This document shows positions 19,365 through 29,241 of a stretch of 64,000 nt of DNA, one piece after another. The DNA is from Vibrio sp. B1FLJ16. Lineage in GTDB: Bacteria; Pseudomonadota; Gammaproteobacteria; Enterobacterales; Vibrionaceae. The stretch's first letter is position 1. Each line of letters begins with the position of its first letter. Where the stretch lies: the NCBI RefSeq assembly GCF_905175385.1, contig NZ_HG992750.1:1550001-1614000 (forward strand). Reading direction: 5' to 3'. The position numbers and the translations under genes were made by a program. A model generated the notes under the pieces. The model did not search any database. It had not been told where the DNA came from and worked only from the letters and a program-made list of their open reading frames with translations.

Positions 19365-22300
19365 GTGGACAAAAAAACATTCAAATTATCAACGGTTGCC
19401 AAAACCGTGCTGCCTTTGATCTCCGTTGCGGTGATCGGCGGTTGTGGCAGTGACACCGGTACCATTAACGACGATATTAGCGATGCCCTGTACTCTGCAG
19501 GTGAGAATGAAGTCGTTATCTATTACAAACGAGACACCAGCGACTATGACGGCTGGGGCTTACACCTTTGGAATGGCGAAGGCTGTACCAGTACTGACTT
19601 AGATGCCATGAGCATTGCAGGTAGTGGCACTGACTGGTCATCTCCTCGCGCATACGATGGTATCAGCGAAACTTACGGCGCTTACTACGTACTAAAAGTC
19701 GATCCTGACGCTTCTGATCCTTACGAGTGTATGAACTTCATCCTGCACAATGGCGATGACAAAGCATTCGGCAGCGCGAACTCTAAAGTAGAGCTGACTA
19801 AACTGGGTGAATCCAAAGGTGTGTTTGGCTTCCATGGTAGCAGCGAACTTTACTACGAGCCGATTGCAGATCGCCCGGTAGACGTTGACGGCCAGAAAGC
19901 ACACTGGCTGGATGCGACGACCATAGCGTGGGAGGCAGCTTCAGGCGCAGATTCTATGAAGCTTTACTACAGCCTGACCAACGACATCCAGATGGATGCG
20001 GACAAGCAGATCACCGGAGGCACAGCGATAGAGCTGACCAGTGAAGGTGATCTTTCTGACGAACTCAAAACGCGATTCCGTCATCTGTCCAGCCTGCAAG
20101 CTGCAGGGATTAACGTTGATGACGCTACGCTACGAACCATTCTGAAGTCACAAATTGTCATGGTGGCTTACAACTCCTCTGGCGATGTCATTTCAGCGAC
20201 TGAAGTTCAGAAAGCAGGCGTGCTGGACGCCGTATTTGCAGATGCCGACACCGGTAACGCTATCGGCCAAGAGCTGGGGGCTATCGTAGAAGGAAGTGCT
20301 GCAACCTTTAAACTGTGGGCACCAACGGCTCAGGAAGTATCTCTGATCATTTACGATGAGAATTTGACAGAAGAGTCAACGGTAACCATGACCGAAGACA
20401 GTACTACAGGTATTTGGGCATCTGAATCACAAAGTGGCGTCTTAAACAAATTCTACCGTTACCAAGTGACCGTTTATCACCCGACAACGGGCGTTGTGGA
20501 AACGACTCTGGTCACAGACCCTTACTCATTGAGCTTGTCTGAGAACTCTCGTTACTCACAAGTTGTCGACCTAGACGATGCGAGCTTAATGCCATCAGAA
20601 TGGGCAAGTTACGAGCGTCCGACACTAGCAAAAGATGAAGATCACGTATTATACGAATCACATCTGCGTGATTTCAGTTTCAGCGATACTCAGGGTACCG
20701 CAGCATACAATGGCAAATACCTTGCACTGACCGAAGCTGATCGTGAGTCCGTCTCTCACCTTCAAGAGCTGAAAGATGCGGGTCTGACTACACTGCACAT
20801 CCTGCCTGCGTTTGATATCGCAACCATAGATGAAGACGAAGACAACCGTGTCGACATTACGGATACCGTCGGCAAACTGTGTGGTATCAATCCTGATGCA
20901 ACAATCTGTAGCGAAGAAGACGAAGCGAAAACCATTGAAGCTGTACTTGATAGCTATGACCCTGCGTCAAGCGACGCTCAGGCTCTGATGGGTGATCTGC
21001 GCGGTCTGGATAGCTTCAACTGGGGTTACGACCCATTCCATTACACGGTGCCTGAAGGCAGCTACGCGACAGACGCTAATGGCGCTCAGCGTATTCTTGA
21101 ATTCCGTCAGATGGTTCAAGCCGCGCATAAGATGGAACTGAAACTGGTAATGGACGTCGTTTACAACCATACCAATGCCTCTGGTATAAATGAAAAGTCC
21201 GTTCTGGATAAAATCGTACCGGGATACTACCACCGTCTGAACGTAAACACCGGCGATGTAGAAACCTCAACCTGCTGTGACAACACGGCCACAGAAAACT
21301 TGATGATGGGTAAACTTATGGTTGACTCGCTGAAAGTTTGGGCAGAGGACTACAAAGTCGATGGTTTCCGTTTTGACTTGATGGGTCACCAGCCAAAAGA
21401 TGTGATGGTTTACGCTCTGGAACAGATCCGTGCCATTGACCCTAACACGCTGTTCTACGGTGAAGGTTGGGACTTTGGTGAAGTCGCCAACGACACAATA
21501 TTTGACCAAGCTACGCAGCTAAACATGGCAGGTACCGAGATTGGTACGTTCTCTGACCGTCTGCGTGATGCAGTGCGTGGTGGTGGTCCGTTCGATGGTG
21601 GTGTCGATACCGATGGCAGCCACTCACTTCGCTACAACCAAGGTTTTGGTAACGCCGCTTATGCTAACGAAGAAACCAAAACGGATACTGACTCTGTGAA
21701 TGGTCGTCTGCACAATCAAGACATCGTACGTCTGGGTATGGCGGGTAACCTGGCTGAGTTCGTGCTGCTGGATTACACCGGTGAGACTAAACTTGGTAAG
21801 AACGTAGACTACAACGGTGCGCCTGCTGGCTATACGAAATATCCTTCTGAAAATATCTCTTACGTGTCTAAGCACGATAACCAGACACTTTGGGATAACA
21901 ACGCCTACAAGATCGAGACAGGTACAAGCTCTGCTGAACGCGCTCGTATGCAGTCTGTCTCGCTATCAACGGTAATGCTGGGTCAGGGTATTCCTTTCAT
22001 CCACATGGGCTCTGAGTTACTGCGCTCGAAATCGATGCAGCGCGACTCTTACGACTCTGGTGACTGGTTCAACCGCGTCTTCTTCGACGGCAGTGACAAC
22101 AACTGGAACGTAGGTCTGCCTCGTGAAGACAAAGATGGCGATAACTGGGATCTTATCAAAACGATCATCAGCGACAGCACAGCGATGCCTTCTATGACTG
22201 ACATTGAGCTAACCAAACAGCAATTCCTGGAACTACTGAAAATCCGTAGTTCAAGCGAACTGTTCCGTCTGGATACCGCTCAAGAAGTCATGAACCGTGT

Positions 22301-23330
22301 CGACTTCCGCAACGTGGGACAAGACCAAGTCGCAGGCCTAATCGTCATGTCTATCGATGACGGCGTATCTGCAGGTACAGACTTAGATCCAAACTACGAT
22401 GCAATTGTCGCCGTGGTTAACGCTTCTGCAGAGGAAAAATCGTTTAAGGTAACAGGTGCGAGTGGCTTTGAACTTCACGCTATTCAGCAAGACTCTGCTG
22501 ATTCTGTTGTAAAAGGCGCAAGCTTCTCTGGTGAAACCTTCACTGTACCAGCGCTGACAACGGCAGTGTTTGTCCAGCCTCAGTCCGGCGCGCAAGGAGC
22601 AGGTCTACCGGTAGATACATCCAACAAAGACGTATCGAGCATCCCTCCTTACGGTGAAACAGTAGTTTACGTGAAAGGCACAATGAACGACTGGGCTGAC
22701 AGCGCGGACTGGGCAATGACCTTTATCGGAAACGGTATTTACTCGGTAACAGGCGTATTGGAAGCGGGCGAACATGAGTTCAAGTTTGCTGACGAAAGTT
22801 GGTCTAACCCGAACATCGGCTGTAGCGTCGCTGACCAAGGTAGTGGCTCACTGGATCTTGGTACGGGTGACAACTGTACTCTAACGGTCGCAGAAACAGG
22901 TAAATACAACTTCACACTGAACGCGCTGAACGTTCAAGATGAAAGTGTAGAAAACCCTGTAGTAACCGTTACAGAGGTTGCTGACGTGGCAACGTTCGGC
23001 GATACAGACCTTTACCTACGTGGTGACGTGACCGACGCAAGTTGGGGTGCCATTGAAAGTGCGAAGTTCAGCTATGTTGCTAACGATGTTTACTCGTTAG
23101 ATATCGACCTAACTGCGGGTACCTACGAAATGAAGGTAGCAAGTGCAGACTGGGCAGACGCAACTAACTTTGGTGGTGAAGGTGAGATCGAATTCGGCAC
23201 ACCACTGACTATGGAAGCAGGTGGCTCAAGCGGTAACATCGTTATCACTGTACCAGCAGACGGAAGCTACAACTTCCACTTCAATGCGGCAGATACATCA
23301 GCACCAATCGTGACAGTTACTCAAAACTGA
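19365..23330 (+). CDS. pulA: Lipoprotein pullulanase-type alpha-1,6-glucosidase
   Basis: Large outer-surface or periplasmic debranching enzyme cutting alpha-1,6 links in pullulan/starch. GTG start, signal peptide with lipobox IGGC (Cys27). Then an N-terminal CBM41-like starch-binding domain (about 45-160), further N domains with a CBM48-like module (about 300-390), and a GH13 barrel with the type I pullulanase motif FNWGYDPFHY, nucleophile Asp671 (DGFRFDLMG), acid/base Glu700 (GEGWDFG) and Asp838 (SKHDNQTLWD). After the barrel come two related beta modules (about 1100-1180 and 1200-1320), each with an LYLRGDVTDASW/VYVKGTMNDWAD-type start. 1321 residues, longer than the Klebsiella enzyme because of these. 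A MalT-like cluster lies upstream. Confidence 0.94.
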   Translation: MDKKTFKLSTVAKTVLPLISVAVIGGCGSDTGTINDDISDALYSAGENEVVIYYKRDTSDYDGWGLHLWNGEGCTSTDLDAMSIAGSGTDWSSPRAYDGISETYGAYYVLKVDPDASDPYECMNFILHNGDDKAFGSANSKVELTKLGESKGVFGFHGSSELYYEPIADRPVDVDGQKAHWLDATTIAWEAASGADSMKLYYSLTNDIQMDADKQITGGTAIELTSEGDLSDELKTRFRHLSSLQAAGINVDDATLRTILKSQIVMVAYNSSGDVISATEVQKAGVLDAVFADADTGNAIGQELGAIVEGSAATFKLWAPTAQEVSLIIYDENLTEESTVTMTEDSTTGIWASESQSGVLNKFYRYQVTVYHPTTGVVETTLVTDPYSLSLSENSRYSQVVDLDDASLMPSEWASYERPTLAKDEDHVLYESHLRDFSFSDTQGTAAYNGKYLALTEADRESVSHLQELKDAGLTTLHILPAFDIATIDEDEDNRVDITDTVGKLCGINPDATICSEEDEAKTIEAVLDSYDPASSDAQALMGDLRGLDSFNWGYDPFHYTVPEGSYATDANGAQRILEFRQMVQAAHKMELKLVMDVVYNHTNASGINEKSVLDKIVPGYYHRLNVNTGDVETSTCCDNTATENLMMGKLMVDSLKVWAEDYKVDGFRFDLMGHQPKDVMVYALEQIRAIDPNTLFYGEGWDFGEVANDTIFDQATQLNMAGTEIGTFSDRLRDAVRGGGPFDGGVDTDGSHSLRYNQGFGNAAYANEETKTDTDSVNGRLHNQDIVRLGMAGNLAEFVLLDYTGETKLGKNVDYNGAPAGYTKYPSENISYVSKHDNQTLWDNNAYKIETGTSSAERARMQSVSLSTVMLGQGIPFIHMGSELLRSKSMQRDSYDSGDWFNRVFFDGSDNNWNVGLPREDKDGDNWDLIKTIISDSTAMPSMTDIELTKQQFLELLKIRSSSELFRLDTAQEVMNRVDFRNVGQDQVAGLIVMSIDDGVSAGTDLDPNYDAIVAVVNASAEEKSFKVTGASGFELHAIQQDSADSVVKGASFSGETFTVPALTTAVFVQPQSGAQGAGLPVDTSNKDVSSIPPYGETVVYVKGTMNDWADSADWAMTFIGNGIYSVTGVLEAGEHEFKFADESWSNPNIGCSVADQGSGSLDLGTGDNCTLTVAETGKYNFTLNALNVQDESVENPVVTVTEVADVATFGDTDLYLRGDVTDASWGAIESAKFSYVANDVYSLDIDLTAGTYEMKVASADWADATNFGGEGEIEFGTPLTMEAGGSSGNIVITVPADGSYNFHFNAADTSAPIVTVTQN

Positions 23331-23345
23331 TTGAGTTAACAACAC

Positions 23346-23374
23346 AAAAAAGGGAAGCATCGGCTTCCCTTTTT
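23346..23374 (+). terminator. Terminator after pullulanase
   Basis: AGGGAAGC/GCTTCCCT with a 4-base loop, A-run before and T-run after. Confidence 0.92.
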
Positions 23375-23546
23375 ATTGCTAATTCTATGATATTAAGAAT
23401 AATTTATTCTTATTTTTGTGAACAAGACAAAAATTTGTAGGGTGAGATAAGTTTAACTTATTGGTGCAACGCTCGGATTGTAGAGGCACCTTTTTGTTAT
23501 AAATACGCTAGGTCAACATACCCTAGTCATTCGGGGAAAGAACACA

Positions 23547-25631
23547 ATGAAAAAAACCATTCTTGCACTCTCTGTCGGACTACTCAGCGCCTGTAGCCAA
23601 ATACCAGAAAATGCCATCTTACTGAGCGTCGGTGAAGAACAAGCCGTATTTGAACAAAACGCCCAAGGTTTGCTTATTGCGGAGCAAAAACTGGACAAAG
23701 GCAGTTACACTTTTACTATTGCCGACAACAAACAGACCTGTGGTAACAGCTTTGCTCTGGCAGAAGAAAGCCGCATCAAATTCAATACACCATTAAAAAT
23801 GGACAACTGCGCAATGGATACCAACATTCCGCTGCGCATATTCAAAGCTAATACCTACCAGTTTACGCTCAACCCTGCGACCAATGAGCTGACTGTTAAA
23901 ATAAAACCAAAGCAATCCCAGAACATGGCCTACTCTTGCCCTGTCGCAACCGACACGGCTAAAACCATCAAGGTTTCCGAAACCTTTAGTGACGGAACCT
24001 TAGTTCGCGATGCGCTCAGCGGACAAGAAGCAACAGTTACAAACGGTAGCGTGACCATGCAGCCGGGCCCGATGAGTCAAGGATTGCTGTTACTTGAAAA
24101 AGTTGACCAACAATCAACGAAGCCATTTAGCTGGGATAACGCCACCGTTTACTTCGTTATGACCGACCGTTTTTACAATGGTAACCCGGATAATGACCAC
24201 AGCTATGGCCGCAGTAACGACGGTAAGTTTGAGATCGGCACCTTCCATGGCGGTGACTTAGCCGGCCTGACCCAAAAGCTCGATTACATTGAATCTCTGG
24301 GCGTCAACGCAATCTGGATCACATCACCACTGGAGCAGATCCACGGCTGGGTTGGCGGCGGAGACAAAGGTGACTTCAAGCATTATGGCTACCACGGTTA
24401 CTACCATCAAGACTGGACGAAGCTCGACGCCAATATGGGTACCGAAGATGAGTTGCGTACCTTCGTCGATACTGCACATAAGAAAGGCATTCGCATCGTT
24501 TGGGATGTGGTAATGAACCACACTGGCTATGCAACCCTAGCCGACATGCAGGAATTTGGTTTTGGTCAGCTTTACCTTGATGCTCAGGAAGCGAAAGACG
24601 TTCTGGGTGAAAACTGGACCGACTGGCAGCCTAAGTCAGGTCAGAGCTGGCATAGCTTCAACGACTACATCAAGTACAGTGACAGTGAAGCGTGGGAAAA
24701 ATGGTGGGGTAAAGAGTGGATTCGCACCGACATCGGCAGTTACGACGCACCGGGGTATAACGACATCACCATGTCTCTCAACTATTTACCGGATCTAAAA
24801 ACCGAGTCGACTGACAAAACGGGCTTGCCTAACTTCTTCCGCAATAAGGACACCTATGCGCGTGATGAACTGCAAACGCCACGTGAGCACCTGATCACCT
24901 GGTTATCCGATTGGGTACGCGACTACGGCATTGACGGCTTCCGCGTCGATACTGCAAAACACGTCGAAATGGAAGCCTGGACAGAGCTGAAAACGAGCAC
25001 CACACAAGCACTGGCGGAGTGGAAGCAAAGTAACCCGGATAAAACACTGGATGATTTACCGTTCTGGATGACAGGCGAAGTCTGGGCGCACAGTGTAGTG
25101 AAAAGCCCTTATTTCGATAACGGATTCGACTCGATTATCAACTTTGAATTCCAGTCTGATGTCGCGCCAAAAGCGCTCAAGTGTTTCGCCAATCTGGACA
25201 GTGATTACCGACGTTACGCAGAGCAAATCAATAACGACCCTGAGTTCAATGTGTTGAGTTATCTCTCTTCCCACGACACGCAACTGTTCTGGTCTGCACG
25301 CAGTCGCAGCTTTGATGATCAAGCTCGTGCCGCCAATGCACTAATGCTGGCACCAGGCGCAGTACAAATCTATTACGGTGACGAAGTTGCCCGTGATTTT
25401 GGTCATACAGGATCAGACACCCACCAGGGAACCCGTTCCGATATGCCATGGGATAAGATCAATGGCGAGCGTGAAGACTTACTTCAACACTGGCAAAAAC
25501 TTGGCGAGTTCCGGAAACGCCATCCAGCGGTTGCTCAAGGTAAACACATTACGCGAAATCAGGACGGGTACTACGCGTTCGAGCGCGAGTATCAAGAAGA
25601 CAAAGTGCTAATTGTCTACACTGGCGAATAG
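23547..25631 (+). CDS. malS: Lipoprotein alpha-amylase, MalS type
   Basis: GH13 alpha-amylase closest by eye to E. coli MalS, which trims long maltodextrins outside the cytoplasm. The signal peptide ends in the lipobox LLSAC (Cys16), so it is a lipoprotein. A ~170-residue N-terminal beta region precedes the barrel. Catalytic residues: Asp468 (DGFRVDTAKHVEME), Glu511 (FWMTGEVWAH) and Asp577 (YLSSHDTQLFW). 694 residues. It follows the pullulanase on the same strand but with a terminator and a 216-bp gap between them, so it is probably transcribed separately. Confidence 0.92.
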   Translation: MKKTILALSVGLLSACSQIPENAILLSVGEEQAVFEQNAQGLLIAEQKLDKGSYTFTIADNKQTCGNSFALAEESRIKFNTPLKMDNCAMDTNIPLRIFKANTYQFTLNPATNELTVKIKPKQSQNMAYSCPVATDTAKTIKVSETFSDGTLVRDALSGQEATVTNGSVTMQPGPMSQGLLLLEKVDQQSTKPFSWDNATVYFVMTDRFYNGNPDNDHSYGRSNDGKFEIGTFHGGDLAGLTQKLDYIESLGVNAIWITSPLEQIHGWVGGGDKGDFKHYGYHGYYHQDWTKLDANMGTEDELRTFVDTAHKKGIRIVWDVVMNHTGYATLADMQEFGFGQLYLDAQEAKDVLGENWTDWQPKSGQSWHSFNDYIKYSDSEAWEKWWGKEWIRTDIGSYDAPGYNDITMSLNYLPDLKTESTDKTGLPNFFRNKDTYARDELQTPREHLITWLSDWVRDYGIDGFRVDTAKHVEMEAWTELKTSTTQALAEWKQSNPDKTLDDLPFWMTGEVWAHSVVKSPYFDNGFDSIINFEFQSDVAPKALKCFANLDSDYRRYAEQINNDPEFNVLSYLSSHDTQLFWSARSRSFDDQARAANALMLAPGAVQIYYGDEVARDFGHTGSDTHQGTRSDMPWDKINGEREDLLQHWQKLGEFRKRHPAVAQGKHITRNQDGYYAFEREYQEDKVLIVYTGE

Positions 25632-25701
25632 CACACACGTTTATCTTCCAATAAGTGAAGCGTAAACCTGTCTCTTACACTCCCTCCCTAACCACATGGT
25701 C

Positions 25702-25867
25702 TAATGCCGCTCGTCTAACAGCGAGTGGCATATTTCTGTATCTCGTCATCCTGTACAGCGACGAAGGAGCGTGATACAGGATCTTCTATCCTAGCGCTTT
25801 ATGGTCGAAATCGTTTCATTAACCGCTCAGCGCGCTGCGATTAGATTCCTAGGCTCGCTGGAATGAC
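25702..25867. repeat. Intergenic repeat copy 1 (terminator hairpin plus GTCATYC-type element)
   Basis: It begins with a terminator-like stem (AATGCCGCTCG/CGAGTGGCAT, 25703-25731) after malS, then a 124-bp element from CGTCATCCTGTACAGCGACG to CTCGCTGGAATGAC with short inverted ends GTCATCC/GGAATGAC. The same arrangement recurs at 34570-34745 after glgX with many identical blocks (CAGCGACGAAGGAGCGTGAT, AGATTCCTAG, GCTCGCTGGAATGAC). Confidence 0.7.
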
Positions 25868-26049
25868 AAAAAAACATCGTTCAACGACATATCCCTGAAT
25901 AGCTTCATTTGACTCAAAGCAATCCATCACTTTTTGCCTTTTCATCCTTTTCTGATAAGAAACGCTGTAAAGGTCTACATTATATCCGGACAAATTTCGG
26001 CAGAATGGCGCCTGCTAACTTGGTCACAACACTATCGGGGTTTTACATA

Positions 26050-27171
26050 ATGAGCGCTTCGCACACCAATACTTTAGAAATAAACAATGATGCAGGTCCA
26101 GCTGAAGCGCCAGAAGCAGAGTCATCAACCCCTCTCAACCAGTTCGATGAGTCCGTGCTAAGCACAACAGAAGCAACTGATACTGAAGAACCTGAAGTAA
26201 TCGCTGACCAAACGGCAAAGGTAACCTCTACTGCATCGGAAATCTCTGAAAGTGTTGGTCAATACTCAGGTATGGATACGCAAACCACCCTGCCAGTAAC
26301 CACGTCGAAAGCAGATCAATCAACATCAATAAGCGATATCGCTGCGAATGACTCAGTGACAACCGAGACGAGCACCGAAGCAACGCTGTTAGAAACCCAC
26401 TCCACGAAAGCAAAAGAAACTGAGATAACAGATTTAGTTGCGGTAAATGAGAGTGAACACCACTATCCAGAGAAATCCATATCAGCTAGCAGCGGAGAAA
26501 GCCGCACGATTAAGGATCATGCACTGAATGAGGCTTTGATAACACCGTCAGTCGACACTGTCGCTGTCACTGAAACACCGACGCAGTTTGATTTTCATCT
26601 TCCGTTCAGTACCGACTGGCTCATGGTGCTGGTATTTTTCTTAACCACGGTTTTCTTGTTCTTAACTAACCGCAGACAGATCAAAAAAGCGGCTCAGTTG
26701 GCACAGTCCACTTCTCAACCATTAATGCCGATGCAGCAACCAACCGTTGATGTAGAGTTTGAAAAAGCCAAAGTGGTCGCAGAAAGCCGCCAAAAATGGA
26801 TGCACTCTTTAAGAGAAGAGGTCGCCAACTTTGTTTCCGCAACTAACGCTATTTGGGATCTGCACAAAATTAAAGACGGCTGTGAAGATATTCTGACTGA
26901 CATGAATGACCCGCAGTTTGTGATGAAAGAGCTGTATCACTGGTCTTGTACCTATAACAAGGCAGTCCAAGACACAGAGCAACTCTATACTAAAATTCAT
27001 TTACTCATTAATCCAAATGAAGAAAAAGCACAGATACTGAGTAAGTTACTGGACAGAACAATGGTTGCTGTTGAAGCGAAGAAATCACCATCAAAGATTA
27101 ATGACGATATCATTGCCATTACGCAAGAAATATTAAAAGACGAGTGGGAACGCGTAAAAACGTTTGGCTAG
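26050..27171 (+). CDS. Hypothetical membrane protein
   Basis: 373 residues. The frame is open upstream to a TTG at 25909, but the ATG at 26050 is the first plausible start (GGGG nine bases before), and 25909-26049 looks like promoter DNA. Residues 1-170 are rich in Glu, Thr, Ser and Ala and low in hydrophobics, so probably disordered. One TM helix follows (about 180-202, TDWLMVLVFFLTTVFLFL), then a helical C-terminal domain containing SRQKWMHSLREEVANF, a pattern seen in uncharacterised membrane proteins. No named family recognised. It is flanked by two intergenic repeats. Confidence 0.7.
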   Translation: MSASHTNTLEINNDAGPAEAPEAESSTPLNQFDESVLSTTEATDTEEPEVIADQTAKVTSTASEISESVGQYSGMDTQTTLPVTTSKADQSTSISDIAANDSVTTETSTEATLLETHSTKAKETEITDLVAVNESEHHYPEKSISASSGESRTIKDHALNEALITPSVDTVAVTETPTQFDFHLPFSTDWLMVLVFFLTTVFLFLTNRRQIKKAAQLAQSTSQPLMPMQQPTVDVEFEKAKVVAESRQKWMHSLREEVANFVSATNAIWDLHKIKDGCEDILTDMNDPQFVMKELYHWSCTYNKAVQDTEQLYTKIHLLINPNEEKAQILSKLLDRTMVAVEAKKSPSKINDDIIAITQEILKDEWERVKTFG

Positions 27172-27280
27172 TGTGTTTGTCGCTTCATCACCGCATTAAC
27201 GTTAAGACTAGAGTCTGTTTTCACCATAACATAAGCCAAGTGGTGCCTTGCTAATTGGCAACAGCACCTGGCCTATGTTT

Positions 27281-27547
27281 TATACCCAAATGACTTCAAG
27301 ATGCAGGATTCAGAGCGTTGTCACTGGTTCAAGTTCTAGGAAAGTAACGCAGCGGAATAGCTAGCTCTTTCCAAGTTATTTGACGCAGAAATTGGGCCAG
27401 TGACACGCTCCCGAAGGGCGAGTTGCCTTAGCTCACAGACTTTGTTAACGATTTTTGATTTAGAACCACTAGATCTTCAAATCGTTGCCGCGTCTGTGAA
27501 CCAAGTCATTCTCGCTGAACCTAGCATCTTGAGGTTATTTGGGTATA
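27281..27547. repeat. MITE-like element with 24-bp inverted ends (267 bp)
   Basis: The left end 27281-27304 starts TATACCCAAATGACTTCAAG and the right end 27524-27547 is its inverted copy with two changes (22/24). No ORF inside is credible. The element fills most of the space between the convergent hypothetical gene and amylase gene. Fragments resembling its end (CCAAATGACTTCAA at about 1791; ACCTAAGTAACTTTGAAG at about 7247) occur elsewhere in the window. Confidence 0.7.
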
Positions 27548-27557
27548 TAAATGGATT

Positions 27558-29153
27558 TTACTGGGCTACGGCAAAGAACCGACCTTGTAAAGGTGACATC
27601 GGTATTTGATACTGACCATCACTCAATGAGATTGTCTCATTTGTAAGGAGATCGACCAGATCTTGATTACTACCGACAGCATCCTCACTCAACACCAAAG
27701 TTGTTGTGCTTTCTATGGTGTTCAGCGCAAACAACACCTGATCAGTACCAGACGTTTTTAAGTCGACATAACTACCATTGCTCGCTAACAAATTTGTACG
27801 TGAGCCTTGATACAAAGCCGGATGCGCTGCTCTCATCGTCATCAAAGACTGAACATAATCTTTAAGATCAGCCTGATTAGCATCTAGCGTAGCAGTAATA
27901 CCTTCTATTTTTGCACTGCTTCTGGCAACGTGGTCATCGCAGAGTCCTACGACCGCACAACTATTGATATCCTCTTGTGCCGCAAAGCCATCTACTTGAT
28001 CACCAATTTCATCCCCGTAATACAAGGTTATCGGCCCTGTATAGGCTGCCTGGAAAGCAAACGCTGCTTTGTGACGTAACCAGTATTCCGCATCATTCAC
28101 ATCAGCTAGCCCACCTCGCTGTAACAAGTCACCAAAGCGCACTAAATCATGGTTACCAATCATCAGGTTTGGCTGCGCGTGAGTAGGATATTGATTGTGA
28201 GTTTGATAGCCATTGTCTAGCCAGTCTGCTCCTCTGCCTCCAACGCCGCTCTCATTTACCGCCAGGGTTTCCACTATGCGGTAGCGCATCGGGAAATCAA
28301 ACGCAGAACACAGAGCTGGATCACTTTCTGTACCGTAGGCGTCATCAGCGATATCTGACTCCCCTTTCCAGATTTCAGCGACCATATAACCAAGAGGGTT
28401 AACCTGTTCACCTTCACTGTTGGTGTACGTCACACTTTGCGAGGCTTCATCGACTGCTTGGCGCAACTGTGTCCATGCATCCGTCGGCACCTGATACGCC
28501 TGATCCAAACGCCAGCCATCTATTTTCAGCTCGTTAACCCAATAGGTAGCGACTTCTTTGTAAAAGTCGAGACTCGCTGGGTAATCAACCGGGTTGCTTG
28601 AGCCAGACGGCAGTAAACCAGAAGGTGATGGCTTGATCAGCCCTGCTTTATGGTGACCAAATACGCCATCAAAAAAGACATACAGCCCTCGTTTATGCGC
28701 TTCATTTACTAAGGTTCTTGCCGTTTCCAAGTCGCCGAAACGAGGGTCAACTGTGAAGTAATCAGTTGCGTAGTAGCCTGTTGCGTCCAGGCGATCTGCC
28801 CAGTGATCTTGTCCTTCAATCGCTTCTGATTCGAAGATAGGTGTCAGCCAAATGGCATTCATGCCCAACTCTTGAATGTAATCCAGTGAATCAATGATAC
28901 CTTGTAAATCACCATTGTGATGGCTGGTACCATAGCCTGTACCATGGCCGATACTGGAATCACCATCGACGAAGCTCTCCACCATAATCTGATAAGTACG
29001 GATGTGATTACTCTGTTCAAGTACATTAGTTTGGCATGCATAAGTCGCCTCAGGCAACACAGTTTCACCGCTGTCACCACCGGATGAGTTACAACCAAGT
29101 AATCCCCCAGCGACTGCAAATGCTAAGACAGATTTGTATAAATGCTTATTCAT
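27558..29153 (-). CDS. Lipoprotein alpha-amylase family protein (GH13)
   Basis: 531 residues. Signal peptide with lipobox LLGC (Cys21); a serine/glycine linker follows. GH13 barrel with Asp217 (DGWRLDQAYQV), Glu260 (YMVAEIWKGE) and His335-Asp336 (MIGNHDLVRFGD) in the expected order. It therefore acts outside the cytoplasm on starch-derived oligosaccharides; the exact specificity (alpha-amylase or cyclomaltodextrinase-like) cannot be fixed. It is the last gene of the lamB-malM-lipoprotein-amylase series on the minus strand; a terminator hairpin sits just before it, so expression is either by read-through or from its own promoter. GGGAG ribosome site before ATG. Confidence 0.9.
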   Translation of the reverse strand: MNKHLYKSVLAFAVAGGLLGCNSSGGDSGETVLPEATYACQTNVLEQSNHIRTYQIMVESFVDGDSSIGHGTGYGTSHHNGDLQGIIDSLDYIQELGMNAIWLTPIFESEAIEGQDHWADRLDATGYYATDYFTVDPRFGDLETARTLVNEAHKRGLYVFFDGVFGHHKAGLIKPSPSGLLPSGSSNPVDYPASLDFYKEVATYWVNELKIDGWRLDQAYQVPTDAWTQLRQAVDEASQSVTYTNSEGEQVNPLGYMVAEIWKGESDIADDAYGTESDPALCSAFDFPMRYRIVETLAVNESGVGGRGADWLDNGYQTHNQYPTHAQPNLMIGNHDLVRFGDLLQRGGLADVNDAEYWLRHKAAFAFQAAYTGPITLYYGDEIGDQVDGFAAQEDINSCAVVGLCDDHVARSSAKIEGITATLDANQADLKDYVQSLMTMRAAHPALYQGSRTNLLASNGSYVDLKTSGTDQVLFALNTIESTTTLVLSEDAVGSNQDLVDLLTNETISLSDGQYQIPMSPLQGRFFAVAQ

Positions 29154-29171
29154 GAAACTCTCCCAAAAAAA

Positions 29172-29203
29172 TTAGCCCCGACACGCTTTCATGCTGGGGC
29201 TAA
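29172..29203 (-). terminator. Terminator between small lipoprotein and amylase genes
   Basis: TTAGCCCC/GGGGCTAA stem, 16-base loop, T-run on the minus strand directly before the amylase ribosome site. Confidence 0.85.
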
Positions 29204-29241
29204 TAAAATAAAAATCGAAAATAAAATCACTTATTAGAATA

